A stretch of 64,000 nt of DNA from Asticcacaulis sp. AC460 (GTDB lineage: Bacteria; Pseudomonadota; Alphaproteobacteria; Caulobacterales; Caulobacteraceae): assembly GCF_000495795.1 (NCBI RefSeq), contig NZ_AWGD01000001.1:86450-150449 (forward strand), read 5' to 3'. How positions within the stretch are numbered: position 1 is the stretch's first letter; every line of letters begins with the position of its first letter. A program made the translations under genes and the position numbers. Shown here one piece after another: positions 25,831-34,788 of the stretch. A model generated the notes under the pieces. That model was not told the DNA's origin, ran no database searches, and saw only the letters and a program-made list of their open reading frames with translations.

Positions 25831-27009
25831 TTACCCAGGAGGCCTCTTGTCCGGCCGCATATAATCATAGACCGCCAGGCCGGTATCGGGGTCCGAGAAA
25901 CTGCGCCAGGCCTTGGCCTGCATGGCCGCGCGGGCGTCCTCCATGCCGTCGCGCCAGCGGTCGCGGACCGATGGCCGCCAGAAGTCGAAATCCTTGGACT
26001 GGATCTCGTGACGGTTGGCGCGGTTGATGATGTGTACCAGACTGACACGGCCATTATAGATGTCGGACGGCAGTGCCCCGCCGCACAGCCGCTCGCGCTC
26101 GGCCTCCGGCAGGTGTTCAGCCAGGGCGCGGATGGCATGGCGCAGGCGGTATTTTTCGAGGAAGGCATCGGTATTCATCCGCGTGCGTGACGAATAGGTG
26201 ATGTCCTTGATGCGTTCCTGGACCTCGTCCAGGGTTTGCGGCAAGGGCCCCTGGGCGCTGAACAGGTCGACCTGGAATACCAGAGTATCCTTGGCCAGCC
26301 CCGAGTCGAGCACGTAGGACAGGGGTGTGTTGGACACCAGGCCGCCATCCCAGTAGGCCTCGCCGTCGATTTCCACCGCCGGGAATCCCGGTGGCAGCGC
26401 TGCCGAAGCCATGACGTGCTCTGGTCCGATCCTGCGGCCGGGGTCCTGGGTGTCGAAATAGGCGAAATTGCCGCTGCTGACATTGACCGCGCCCAGGCTG
26501 AGGCGGACCTTGCCGCTGTTGATGCGGTCGAAATCGACGTGGCGCAGCAAGGTATCGCGCAGCGGCCGGGTGTCATAGAAGCTGGTCGCCTCGGGCGTGC
26601 CCGGCCGGTTGAACCAGGGCAGCATGAACCACGGCCGGAACATCGCCTTCACTCCGGCCGTAAGGCTCAGGAACCCGCTGAACTGGCGAAACGACAGACC
26701 AGTCGGGTCGCCCGGCAGCATGCCCGCCATGCCGGCGCCCGGAATGTCGGTGCTCATCTCGTCCCAGAATTCGCGCAGCCGGCCGATCCGGTCCTGCGGC
26801 GCGTTGCCGGCGATGATGGCAGCATTGATGGCGCCGATCGAAATGCCGGCGATCCAGTCGGGCTCGACGCCTTCCGCGTGCAGCACCTCATAGGCGCCAG
26901 CCTGGTAGGACCCCAGCGCGCCTCCGCCCTGCAGCACCAGAACGGTCTGCTGATAAGGCAGGTTCAGCTTCGGGCCGCCGGGGGACGGTTCATCCTGTTC
27001 GAACGACAT
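25831..27009 (-). CDS. patatin-like phospholipase (DUF3734 C-terminal domain)
   Basis: A 392-residue patatin domain. The oxyanion loop is LQGGGALGSYQAG (residues about 27-39), the nucleophile Ser57 sits in GISIG and the catalytic Asp is in AYWDGGLVSN. The C-terminal third, with VSLVHIINRANRHEIQSKDFDFWRPSVRDRW, matches DUF3734. It probably hydrolyses phospholipid acyl chains and is cytosolic or membrane-attached. The start MSFEQDEPSPGG at 27009 is supported by family length. It is separated by a terminator from the SIMPL-domain operon upstream. Confidence 0.92.
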   Translation of the reverse strand: MSFEQDEPSPGGPKLNLPYQQTVLVLQGGGALGSYQAGAYEVLHAEGVEPDWIAGISIGAINAAIIAGNAPQDRIGRLREFWDEMSTDIPGAGMAGMLPGDPTGLSFRQFSGFLSLTAGVKAMFRPWFMLPWFNRPGTPEATSFYDTRPLRDTLLRHVDFDRINSGKVRLSLGAVNVSSGNFAYFDTQDPGRRIGPEHVMASAALPPGFPAVEIDGEAYWDGGLVSNTPLSYVLDSGLAKDTLVFQVDLFSAQGPLPQTLDEVQERIKDITYSSRTRMNTDAFLEKYRLRHAIRALAEHLPEAERERLCGGALPSDIYNGRVSLVHIINRANRHEIQSKDFDFWRPSVRDRWRDGMEDARAAMQAKAWRSFSDPDTGLAVYDYMRPDKRPPG

Positions 27010-27020
27010 AACGCATCTCA

Positions 27021-27050
27021 AAACAAAACCCGGCGCGGAAAGGCGCCGGG
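27021..27050 (-). terminator. terminator of the SIMPL-domain operon
   Basis: The stem CCCGGCGC / GCGCCGGG with a six-base loop lies about 37 bp after the stop of the 27087 gene. A TTTTGTTT run follows on the minus strand. Confidence 0.85.
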
Positions 27051-27086
27051 CTTCATATTGCACCGCACTATGGCCGGATCAAGCCG

Positions 27087-28025
27087 TCAGTTCAGGCCGA
27101 AGACGACACAGGCGGTTGCAGTTTTGCGCACCAGGGGTGGCGTCTGAAGAAAGGGGTTCTTCAGGGCGTTCGCTTCGATCTGTTCCGCTGCGAAACGATT
27201 GATCGTCACTCCGCTCACCCGCTGCAGGGCTTCGCCGACACTCTTGTCGGGAAAGCTCCCGATGTCCTCGGCGGTGATAGAATCAACGTCGGTGTCAGCC
27301 CGTCTCAAGCGCCGGATGCCTGTGACCACGACCTCTTCCCCATCGCCATCGATATCGATCTGCGGCGCGGGCGCCAGGATATCGGCCTCGCAGGCCCTCC
27401 CCGTCGGATCGATGGTCAGGATACGGCCCAGGACTATACTATTGGCCGCGGCCGCGCCCTGGGCACGGACGCGCGCATCCTTGACGGATTCGGTGTCCAG
27501 CCAGGCGATCAGCTTCGCGTCGGGAGTCAGTCGAAATTCGATGTCCTCCGCTGAAGTTGGCGACGCCGCCATGACCCGGCCATAGGCCGCAGACAACAGG
27601 TCGACGTCACGGACCTCGACCCCGATCGTCACAACGACCTCATAGCCGCGAATCTTGTCGCCACGTTCGTTGTCGATCAAGTTACCTTCCTTGTCGCGAT
27701 ACTGTTCGTACAGGGCGCGCATGGAAAATTCGGTGGTGACCAAAACTTTGTCCTTGCCGAGGCCAGCCAGGGATTGCTGCAGGCCGCGCGTACGCTCGAC
27801 GGCCTGGGCCTGGGCAGCCTCGACCGTCTTGTCGCTGGTCAGAAAGGTGGCGGAAAAGCTGGCGCGGTTGGCCGGCACTTCGGTGATCACGAATCCGGTC
27901 TGGGCAATGACCTGATCCTTCATCCACCATGGCGCCTTGCCATAGCTTGCCGGCGGTGCGGTCTGCGCGGCGGCCGAGGTGGCCGCAACGGCCAGCACCG
28001 CCGCAAGACTGAAAAGCGGCTTCAT
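27087..28025 (-). CDS. SIMPL (DUF541) protein with a TonB-plug-like insert
   Basis: A 312-residue protein with a signal peptide (1-20) and a SIMPL/DUF541 domain at about 35-225 (ITEVPANRASFSATF, the Glu-rich helix, ACEADIL). Residues 229-277 contain EEVVVTGIRR, DSITAEDIGSFPDKSV and EALQRVSGVTINR. That is the start of a TonB-dependent receptor plug domain, including its EEVVVTG lead-in, but without any barrel. The C-terminus returns to the tail ALKNPFLQTPPL shared with the paralogue 2 bp upstream, which has a proline-rich linker at that place. The function is unknown; the family is periplasmic. The start at 28025 follows the upstream stop. Confidence 0.85.
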   Translation of the reverse strand: MKPLFSLAAVLAVAATSAAAQTAPPASYGKAPWWMKDQVIAQTGFVITEVPANRASFSATFLTSDKTVEAAQAQAVERTRGLQQSLAGLGKDKVLVTTEFSMRALYEQYRDKEGNLIDNERGDKIRGYEVVVTIGVEVRDVDLLSAAYGRVMAASPTSAEDIEFRLTPDAKLIAWLDTESVKDARVRAQGAAAANSIVLGRILTIDPTGRACEADILAPAPQIDIDGDGEEVVVTGIRRLRRADTDVDSITAEDIGSFPDKSVGEALQRVSGVTINRFAAEQIEANALKNPFLQTPPLVRKTATACVVFGLN

Positions 28026-28027
28026 GA

Positions 28028-28912
28028 TCAGTTCACCGCATAGACGACACAGGCCCGGGCCGTGATGCGCCGCAACGGTGGGGTCTGGATGAACGGGTTT
28101 TTCAGCGCCTGGGCTTCGAGATAGTCGGCGGAACCCGGTGCCTGTGCCATGGCAGGAGGCGGTGGTGGAGGAGGCGGGGAGGGAACCATGCGCGCTTGCA
28201 GGGCCATGACCTCGGTCGCCTCGGTATCGTCGCCGGCGCCATTGCCGCCGCGCGCCAGGATGTCGGTTTCGCACGCCCGGCCGGTTGGATCGATCACCCG
28301 AACCTTGCCCAGGGCGCCGCCGGCGGCGGTGACAGCGTCACCGGCCCGCTTGCGCGCGTCCTTGACGGCTTCGTTGTACATCCAGGTGTTCAGCTCGTTG
28401 CTGGGCTGGAGGTTGAAATAGATGTTGGCCGTGGACGTCGGCGAGGCCGCCAGCACCAGGGCGTAGGCGCGTTCCAGCAAGGCCATGTCGCGAACCTCAA
28501 CCGAAATCTGCACCGACACCTCATAGCCGTTAATCTTGTCGGCGCGCTGGTTCTCGATACGGTTCCCGTCCTTGTCGCGGTACTGTTCGTACAGGGTACG
28601 CATGGCGAAGCTGGTATTGACGCGGACCTGGTCCTTGCCCAGCCGCGCCAGCACTTCCTGCAGGGCGCGGGTCTTTTCGATCGACTGTGCCTGGGCTTTT
28701 TCGACCGTGTCGGCGACACTGAGGAAGTTGGCCGAGAAGGTGGCGCGGTTGGCCGGCACCTCGGCAAAAACGAAGCCGGTCTGGGTGATGACGCTTTCCT
28801 TCATCCACCACGGCGACTTGTCATAGGGATAGGGCGTGCCCGGCGCCGTCTGCGCCAGAACGGCAGGCGCGGCCATCAGGCCCGCGGCGGTCAGCAACAA
28901 AAGCTTCTTCAT
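28028..28912 (-). CDS. SIMPL (DUF541) domain periplasmic protein
   Basis: A 294-residue paralogue of the next gene downstream. It has a signal peptide (about 1-20), a SIMPL domain (about 33-230) with FVFAEVPANRATFSANF, and the same STANIYFNLQPSNELNTWM-type pattern. A linker with eight consecutive prolines (PSPPPPPPPPAMAQAPG) lies near 245, and the conserved tail ALKNPFIQTPPLRRITARACVV follows. The SIMPL fold is found in periplasmic and outer-membrane proteins of stress responses. It overlaps the upstream lipoprotein gene by 4 bp and precedes its paralogue by 2 bp, so three genes form one operon. Confidence 0.87.
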   Translation of the reverse strand: MKKLLLLTAAGLMAAPAVLAQTAPGTPYPYDKSPWWMKESVITQTGFVFAEVPANRATFSANFLSVADTVEKAQAQSIEKTRALQEVLARLGKDQVRVNTSFAMRTLYEQYRDKDGNRIENQRADKINGYEVSVQISVEVRDMALLERAYALVLAASPTSTANIYFNLQPSNELNTWMYNEAVKDARKRAGDAVTAAGGALGKVRVIDPTGRACETDILARGGNGAGDDTEATEVMALQARMVPSPPPPPPPPAMAQAPGSADYLEAQALKNPFIQTPPLRRITARACVVYAVN

Positions 28913-29445
28913 AGATTCCTCCCGTTATTACGATCATTGGTTTCGGTTCGGTGCCACCGGTCTTTCAGCCGGCGGTAATTGACTTCGCCGCCACAGACCC
29001 CGCGCGCCAGGCGTTCGGCCAGGTTCGGCGGGTCCTCCGGCGGCGCCAGCAGAGCGGCGCACGCAGCCACAGCGCCGGCCTGCGCCGGGCTGTAGGCATA
29101 GGTTGCCGTGGTCAGGGGCATCATATAGCCCGCCCTGTCCTTGGTCTTGGGCATCCAGATAAAGGTGGTGTGATATCCCGACGGCGTCGTGGCTTTGGAA
29201 ACATATCGATCGGCCTCGGCCGCATCGGCGGCGACACCGTTCAGGCCATAGCGCAGCACGATCGCATAGGCAGCCATGGCGTGGCGGTCGCCCTCGTCGG
29301 CCAGAGCGCGCAGGCGTTCAGGCGAGGTCTGCAAGGCAAGGTCGATGTCCTGCGACCACAGTTCCTGGGTCATCGGAGACACCGTGACACAGGCTGTCAA
29401 CGCCAGACAGGCGAATATAGCCGCTGGTTTTACACTGAACCCCAT
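28909..29445 (-). CDS. lipoprotein with a single Sel1-like repeat
   Basis: A 178-residue protein. The signal MGFSVKPAAIFACLALTAC ends in the lipobox LTAC, so Cys19 should be acylated. A Sel1-like segment follows (SPERLRALADEGDRHAMAAYAIVLRYGLNGVAAD). The remaining sequence contains an unassigned domain with AAYAIV, TTFIWMPKTKDRAGYMMPL and two cysteines. It is the first gene of the SIMPL operon, overlapping the next by 4 bp (ATGA). It may link the SIMPL proteins to the membrane. No closer homologue is recognised. Confidence 0.75.
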   Translation of the reverse strand: MGFSVKPAAIFACLALTACVTVSPMTQELWSQDIDLALQTSPERLRALADEGDRHAMAAYAIVLRYGLNGVAADAAEADRYVSKATTPSGYHTTFIWMPKTKDRAGYMMPLTTATYAYSPAQAGAVAACAALLAPPEDPPNLAERLARGVCGGEVNYRRLKDRWHRTETNDRNNGRNL

Positions 29446-29564
29446 CTCCCCCTCCCCTTTGTTATGACGCTAGTCCGTCTTTGCGGCGCGATTTAGACCT
29501 TTTTTATCATGGTTAATCCGTTTTCGTCGCGAAACTTTTCGCCGCGCGCCGTAAGCGTGAACAC

Positions 29565-30428
29565 ATGCAAGATCCGGCGGCACTCTTTTCCGACATGAAA
29601 CCCATCTACCTGTTCCTGGGACTGGTGCTGGTTCTGTTTGCCGTCCTGTGGTTCATGGTCCGCGACCTGATCGGCCATCGCCTGGACTGGTCGCATCCCC
29701 TTACGCCCTTTCAGTATAGGCGCCGTCTGGCCCGGCGCGGCGACGCGAAGGCCTGCGTCGCCTGTGCCGACATGCTGGAAAAGGGAACCGGCGGCGCTCC
29801 GCGCAATCCCGCAGTAGCCCTGTCCTTCCTCGATCAGGCGCTGTACATTTACGAGCGCGAAGCCAAAAAGGGCGACGGCTATGCCTGGCTGAAAATCGGC
29901 GAAATCCTCAGCCGCGGCCACCATGTCCACGACATGTCTCAATCGGCAGACCGCGCCTATCACAACGCCTTTCGTCACAATCTGGAAGCGGCGAAAGCCG
30001 GTGACCTCAACGGCCTGGCCTTTACCGGCTATCAGCTGCGGTTTGGTTTGGGCTGCATCACCGACCTGCACAAGGCCATGGACTATCTCGAAGCCGCCGC
30101 CAACCGCGGCCATGCGCCGTCGATGAAGTCGCTGGCGGAACTGTACCTGGCGGGGGTACGCGGCAAGCCTGATCCGGTCACGGCGGCGCGACTGTTCCGC
30201 CAGGCGGCAGCAGCGGGTGATGCGGAAGCCCTGGAACGGGTCGGCGACAACTTCCTCAGCGCCACAGGGGAGCTGGCGTCGCGTGAGCAGGCCTATTTCT
30301 GGTACGCCAGCGCCGCCCGCAAAGGCCGTGGCGCCGCCCAGCGCAAGATGGAGCGGCTGGAGGAAAACTGGACACCGAAGCAGCTGCGCGATGTCCAGGA
30401 CCGGCTGCAATCCTGGGCGCCGGCATAG
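29565..30428 (+). CDS. membrane-anchored Sel1-repeat protein
   Basis: A 287-residue protein with a single N-terminal membrane helix (about residues 13-32, IYLFLGLVLVLFAVLWFMV). A Sel1-type solenoid follows with GDAKACVACADMLEKGTGG, GDGYAWLKIGEILSRG, RGHAPSMKSLAELYLAGVRGKPD and GDAEALERVGDNFL. The positive residues after the helix place the solenoid in the cytoplasm. The ATG at 29565 is the first in frame; a later one at 29595 would keep the helix. It is convergent with the Sel1 lipoprotein gene (3 bp apart). Confidence 0.85.
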   Translation: MQDPAALFSDMKPIYLFLGLVLVLFAVLWFMVRDLIGHRLDWSHPLTPFQYRRRLARRGDAKACVACADMLEKGTGGAPRNPAVALSFLDQALYIYEREAKKGDGYAWLKIGEILSRGHHVHDMSQSADRAYHNAFRHNLEAAKAGDLNGLAFTGYQLRFGLGCITDLHKAMDYLEAAANRGHAPSMKSLAELYLAGVRGKPDPVTAARLFRQAAAAGDAEALERVGDNFLSATGELASREQAYFWYASAARKGRGAAQRKMERLEENWTPKQLRDVQDRLQSWAPA

Positions 30429-30431
30429 CAC

Positions 30432-31310
30432 TTACTTCGTCGGCTTGGGCACCTTGGTCGGATTGGCCGCTTTCCAGGCGTCGGCGCGTTGTTGTCCATC
30501 CGCTTTATCATTGTCGGACAGCTTCGGTTCGAGGTATTTCAACGCCCCACGGCTCTTCGGCGAGCTGGCTTGGTCGGCAATCAGCGCCCATTTGTACGCC
30601 TCGGCCTTGTCTTTTTTGGTTCCCCGGCCGGTGAGATAGAAGAAGCTGTACATCAGTTGCGCCTCGTTATTACCGGCCTCCGCGCCCTTGCCGTAATAGC
30701 CGAAGGCCTTGTCGATATCCTGATCGACCGTCTGTTGCTGGTAATACATCTCGCCCAGCACATACCAAGCGCGCGCCTGTCCGGCCTCACCCGCCCGGGT
30801 CAGCCAGGTAATGGCCTCTTCGTAGCGCGTCAAAGCGATCAGCACCTGCCCCAGGTAAAGTTGCGCCTCTGGGTCGCTCGCTTTTGCCGCTATCTCGAGC
30901 GGAGGCAGGGCCTTGGCGGGATCGGGCTCATTGCGGCCGCGGCCGGTGGCGTAGGCGATGCCCAGCTTGCGCGTCGCTTCGATATTGCCGGCGCTTGCGG
31001 CCTTTTCGTACCAGGCGATGGCGGCGTCGCCGTCGGCATCGCCTGCGTCCGCATTGCGGATGTCGCCCAGTTTCAGCATGGCTAGGGCGTGGCCGGCTTG
31101 CGCCGCCTTTTCCAGCCGCTGGATGCCTTCCGTCTGGTTACCCTGGCCCAGGGCCTGCAGACCCGCCTGGTAGTCCACTTCGGGACCGCCGGCTTCGGCC
31201 TTGACCGCCTCGACCGGGCCGTTGCGTTCGTCTGTGCAGCCCTGTAGCAGGCCAGCCGCGCAGGCGACCACAATAACAGCGACGACTGCGACGTGTGTTT
31301 TCCCTGCCAT
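30432..31310 (-). CDS. Sel1-repeat lipoprotein
   Basis: A 292-residue protein. Its signal ends in LLQGC, so Cys25 should carry lipid. Five or six Sel1-like repeats follow, for example AGHALAMLKLGDIRNADAGD, GNIEATRKLGIAYATGRGR and GNNEAQLMYSFFYLTGRGTKKDKAEAYKWALIAD. A GGAGAGGG ribosome site precedes the ATG at 31310. It is likely anchored in the envelope and facing the periplasm. Together with the four other Sel1-type genes it forms a local family that has probably arisen by duplication. Confidence 0.88.
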   Translation of the reverse strand: MAGKTHVAVVAVIVVACAAGLLQGCTDERNGPVEAVKAEAGGPEVDYQAGLQALGQGNQTEGIQRLEKAAQAGHALAMLKLGDIRNADAGDADGDAAIAWYEKAASAGNIEATRKLGIAYATGRGRNEPDPAKALPPLEIAAKASDPEAQLYLGQVLIALTRYEEAITWLTRAGEAGQARAWYVLGEMYYQQQTVDQDIDKAFGYYGKGAEAGNNEAQLMYSFFYLTGRGTKKDKAEAYKWALIADQASSPKSRGALKYLEPKLSDNDKADGQQRADAWKAANPTKVPKPTK

Positions 31311-31365
31311 GAAAACCCTCTCCTTTTTAGGGTTCAGGCATAGCCTATCGGCCGCTGGACAGCAA

Positions 31366-34300
31366 TCAGAAGGGCTTCCAGCGCAGGTCCAAGGTATGGG
31401 GGTAGTCCGGATTGATCTCCGCCGGCGGAATCTTCACCTTGCCGGGTGTGTGAGTGGGCGCTTCGAAGCGCGACAGGCGGCGGCCTTCGGCTTCGTTGTC
31501 ATTCAGCGGCAGGACATCGTAATTGCGCCCGCCCGGATGCATGACGTGATAGCGCGCGCCGCCCAGGGACCGTTCCAGCCGCGTGTCCAGAACGTCGAAG
31601 ATCAAGGGTGTATTGACCGGCAGGTTGGGATGCAGGCTGGACCACGGCGCCCAGGCCTTGTAGCGCACGCCGGCGACCTGGACATCGGCATCGCGGGTGC
31701 GCGTCAACGGCAGGCGGCGGCCGTTGCAGGTCACCACATGTTGCGACCCTATGGCGCCGGTCAGCCGGACTTCCATGCGTTCGACCGAAGAATCGACGCC
31801 GCGCGACGTGCCGCCACCGGCCGATTCCTCGCCCATAACCGGCCAGGGTTCCAGGGCGTTTTTCAGCTCCAGGGTAATGCCGCCGATCTGGACCGTGCCG
31901 ACCGTCGGGAAACGGAAGTCGAAGAAGGGAATGAACCAGTCGCGGCCGAATTTGAACCCGGCGGCGTCGAGATAGTCCAGTACCTCCAGCAGGTCCTCAC
32001 GGACGAAGTGGCCCAGCATATAGCGGTCGTGCAGTTGCGTCCCCCAACGGACCAGCGGGGCGCGGTAGGGCTTTTTCCAGAAGGCCGCGACCAGGGCGCG
32101 GATCAGCAGCGACTGAATCAGGTTCATCTGCGGATGCGGCGACATCTCAAAACCGCGCATTTCCAGCAGGCCCAGACGGCCGCGGTCGGAATCCGGGCTA
32201 TACAGCTTGTCGATGCAGAACTCGGCGCGATGGGTGTTACCGGTCAGGTCGACCAGCAGGTTGCGCAGCAACCGGTCGACCAGCCACGGCGCGCTTTCCT
32301 CCGAGCCATCCGGAAGATTCCGCAGGGCGATTTCCAGCTCGTACAAGGCCTCATGTCGGGCTTCGTCGATGCGCGGCGCCTGGGAAGTTGCCCCGATATA
32401 CAGGCCCGAGAACAGGTAGCTGAGCGAGGGGTGGTTCTGCCAGAAGGCAATCATCGAGCCCAGCACGTCCGGCCGGCGCAGGAAAGGCGAATCCTCGGGT
32501 TTGGAAGCCCCCATGACGATGTGGTTGCCGCCGCCGGTGCCGATCCGCTTGCCGTCGATCATGAACTTGTCGGCGACGAGACGCGCGTTTCGCGCTTCGT
32601 CATAGACGGTGTCGATGATGAACTTCAACTCGTCCCAGTTGCGGGCCGGCTGGATATTGACCTCGATAACGCCGGGGTCGGGGGTGACCGACATGCTTTC
32701 GATTCGGTGGTCGCGCGGCGGCGAATAGCCCTCGATGACCACGGCTATGTTTTGCTTCGCCGCCACGGCTTCGATGGCGTGGATCAGGTCGAGATAGTGC
32801 TCGGCATAGGTCAGGGGCGGCAGGAACAGGAACAACTGACCGTCGCGAATTTCCGCACACAGGGCGGAACGGACCAGACCGTTGGGGCCGGCGGACTTCG
32901 TGGCCTTGCGCGGTTTGGCGTAGGCCGCAACAGCTTCGGCGGAATCCGGCAGAGGGTCGGTCGGCGCGAACGGTGAGCGGATCGGGAAATAGTGCGCCTC
33001 GGCCAGTTTCGCATCGACCACCGGCAGAGCACCCAACGGCAGGCGCAGGCCCACCGGTGAGTCGCCCGGAATCAGCATCATCCGTCCGGCCTTGAACGAC
33101 CAGGCGTTGGACAGCCAACCATTTGTTTTCGCCGAGAAAGTCAGGGGCAGGACGTAGCCGGTCGGCTTGCCGACATTCTCATCCAGCTTGGCCTGCAGGC
33201 GTTTGCGTTCGGTGGCTTCGAACAGGTCGGCGGTCAGCATCTCGCCTTCCAGCGGGATGCGCTGTTCTTTCCACAGCAGGTAGGGCAGGTCCTCATAGGC
33301 CGGCACGACATGGTTCGCGCCGACACCCAGCGCATCCGCCAGGGCCGAGACAAAGGTGTTGGCGGCTTCAGGTTTCAGCTTGCCCTTGGATTCCGGGTCC
33401 GCGAGCAGCTTCGCGTCCAGCCATACCGGTTTGCCGTCGGCGCGCCAGTACATGTTCATCGCCCAACGTGGCAGGATTTCGCCGGGATACCACTTGCCCT
33501 GGGCGTGCTGGGCCAGGGGAGAATTGGCGAACTTGCTGGCAAGGCGCTGGAACAGGTCGTAGCCCAGTTTTTTCTTTTCCGGCGACAGGGCGGTGAAATG
33601 CCACTCGTCGCCGATGCGGTCGTCCAGGCTGACAAAGGTCGGTTCGCCACCCATGGTCAGGCGGACATCCTGCTTGTCGAGCGCAGCATCGACCTTGTGG
33701 CCCAGGGCGTCGATGGATTTCCACTCGCTGTCGGAAAAGGGTTTGGTGACGCGGCGGCTTTCCTGGATGCGCTCGACCGTCATCTGGTGGCTGAAGGTCG
33801 AACGCGCCGCCTCATGACCGCCGCTGATCGGCGCCGCCGAGGTCGGGTTGGGCGCGCAGCACAAGGGAATATGGCCTTCGCCGGTGAACATGCCCGAGGT
33901 CGGATCGAGCCCGATCCAGCCGGCGCCGGGCAGGTAGACCTCGTACCAGGCATGCAGGTCGGTGACGTCCTGCGACACGCCCGACGGCCCGTCCAGCGAT
34001 TCGATATCGGCCTTCAACTGGATGGAATAACCGGAGACGAAACGCGTCGCCAAACCCTTGTGGCGAAGGATCTGCACCGCCAGCCAGGCCATGTCGCGGC
34101 ACGAACCCTGCAATTTGTTGAGCGTCTCGGCCGAGGTCTGGATGCCCGGTTCCATGCGCAGGGTATAGCCGAGGTCGGTATTGAGCTTCTGGTTGAAGGC
34201 GACCAGGAAATCGACCGTCGCCCAGGCGTCACCATTGGGCGCCGTGTCCGGGACCGAACGGACATAGTCCATCAGGACGTCGTCGTCTTCCTTGATTTCC

Positions 34301-34653
34301 AGGTAGGGCGCCAGTTCTTCTTTCAGGTCGGCGGCATAGGTGAAGGGTACATGGGTCGCCGAGTCTTCGAGGAAAAAGTCGAAAGGATTGAAGACCTTGA
34401 TTTCCAGGACAAGGTCGACCTCGACGCGGAAATGGTTGGTCTTTTCCGGAAAGACGATCCGCGCCAGCCAGTTGCCGAACGGATCCTGCTGCCAGTTGAT
34501 GAAGTGGTTTTCCGGGAAAACCTTCAGACTGTAGGACTGGACATGGGCGCGGGTGTGCGGCGCAGGACGCAGGCGGATGACCTGGGGGCCCAAGGAAATC
34601 GGCCGGTCGTAACGGTAGTCGCTGACGTGATGCTGCGCCGCCAATATACTCAT
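31366..34653 (-). CDS. transglutaminase-DUF2126 fusion protein
   Basis: A 1095-residue cytosolic protein. The N-terminal part (about 1-270) is a bacterial transglutaminase with beta-rich lead-in; its triad is Cys185 (GSCRDMAWL), His233 (DLHAWYEV) and Asp249 (GLDPT). The large C-terminal part (about 300-1095) is DUF2126, with GGEPTFVS, WHPLPRW-like PGEILPRWAM and GTGGGNHIVMG. Proteins of this type occur with circularly permuted ATP-grasp and alpha-E proteins, and are proposed to act on peptide-like products; no reaction is proven. It is divergent from the amidotransferase-transglutaminase fusion with a 135-bp shared promoter region. Confidence 0.93.
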   Translation of the reverse strand: MSILAAQHHVSDYRYDRPISLGPQVIRLRPAPHTRAHVQSYSLKVFPENHFINWQQDPFGNWLARIVFPEKTNHFRVEVDLVLEIKVFNPFDFFLEDSATHVPFTYAADLKEELAPYLEIKEDDDVLMDYVRSVPDTAPNGDAWATVDFLVAFNQKLNTDLGYTLRMEPGIQTSAETLNKLQGSCRDMAWLAVQILRHKGLATRFVSGYSIQLKADIESLDGPSGVSQDVTDLHAWYEVYLPGAGWIGLDPTSGMFTGEGHIPLCCAPNPTSAAPISGGHEAARSTFSHQMTVERIQESRRVTKPFSDSEWKSIDALGHKVDAALDKQDVRLTMGGEPTFVSLDDRIGDEWHFTALSPEKKKLGYDLFQRLASKFANSPLAQHAQGKWYPGEILPRWAMNMYWRADGKPVWLDAKLLADPESKGKLKPEAANTFVSALADALGVGANHVVPAYEDLPYLLWKEQRIPLEGEMLTADLFEATERKRLQAKLDENVGKPTGYVLPLTFSAKTNGWLSNAWSFKAGRMMLIPGDSPVGLRLPLGALPVVDAKLAEAHYFPIRSPFAPTDPLPDSAEAVAAYAKPRKATKSAGPNGLVRSALCAEIRDGQLFLFLPPLTYAEHYLDLIHAIEAVAAKQNIAVVIEGYSPPRDHRIESMSVTPDPGVIEVNIQPARNWDELKFIIDTVYDEARNARLVADKFMIDGKRIGTGGGNHIVMGASKPEDSPFLRRPDVLGSMIAFWQNHPSLSYLFSGLYIGATSQAPRIDEARHEALYELEIALRNLPDGSEESAPWLVDRLLRNLLVDLTGNTHRAEFCIDKLYSPDSDRGRLGLLEMRGFEMSPHPQMNLIQSLLIRALVAAFWKKPYRAPLVRWGTQLHDRYMLGHFVREDLLEVLDYLDAAGFKFGRDWFIPFFDFRFPTVGTVQIGGITLELKNALEPWPVMGEESAGGGTSRGVDSSVERMEVRLTGAIGSQHVVTCNGRRLPLTRTRDADVQVAGVRYKAWAPWSSLHPNLPVNTPLIFDVLDTRLERSLGGARYHVMHPGGRNYDVLPLNDNEAEGRRLSRFEAPTHTPGKVKIPPAEINPDYPHTLDLRWKPF

Positions 34654-34740
34654 GCCGTACCCAACTCCTTGGAAACCTTAGCTTCCGCAACGAAACGTTT
34701 ACGGAATCGCAAAAAAAGTGTCATGTGACGTCGTCGGCCA

Positions 34741-34781
34741 CTAGACAACCGCTTTGTAAAAAAGTCTAGTTGCATTGCAAC
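34741..34781. promoter_or_regulatory. inverted repeats in the divergent transglutaminase promoter
   Basis: Two palindromic elements lie just upstream of the 34789 gene. One is ctagac/gtctag spaced by 17 bp (34741-34769). The other is gttgca-t-tgcaac (34769-34781). They lie between two oppositely transcribed genes of the cluster and could be regulator sites. Confidence 0.35.
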
Positions 34782-34788
34782 AAAGAGG

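Noticed and set aside
27087..28025. A TonB-dependent receptor gene.
   Set aside because: Only about 50 residues of a plug-like segment are present and there is no barrel; most of the protein is a SIMPL domain.
31201..32976. A 591-codon frame opposite the transglutaminase-DUF2126 gene.
   Set aside because: It is antisense to a conserved protein and has no recognisable domain.
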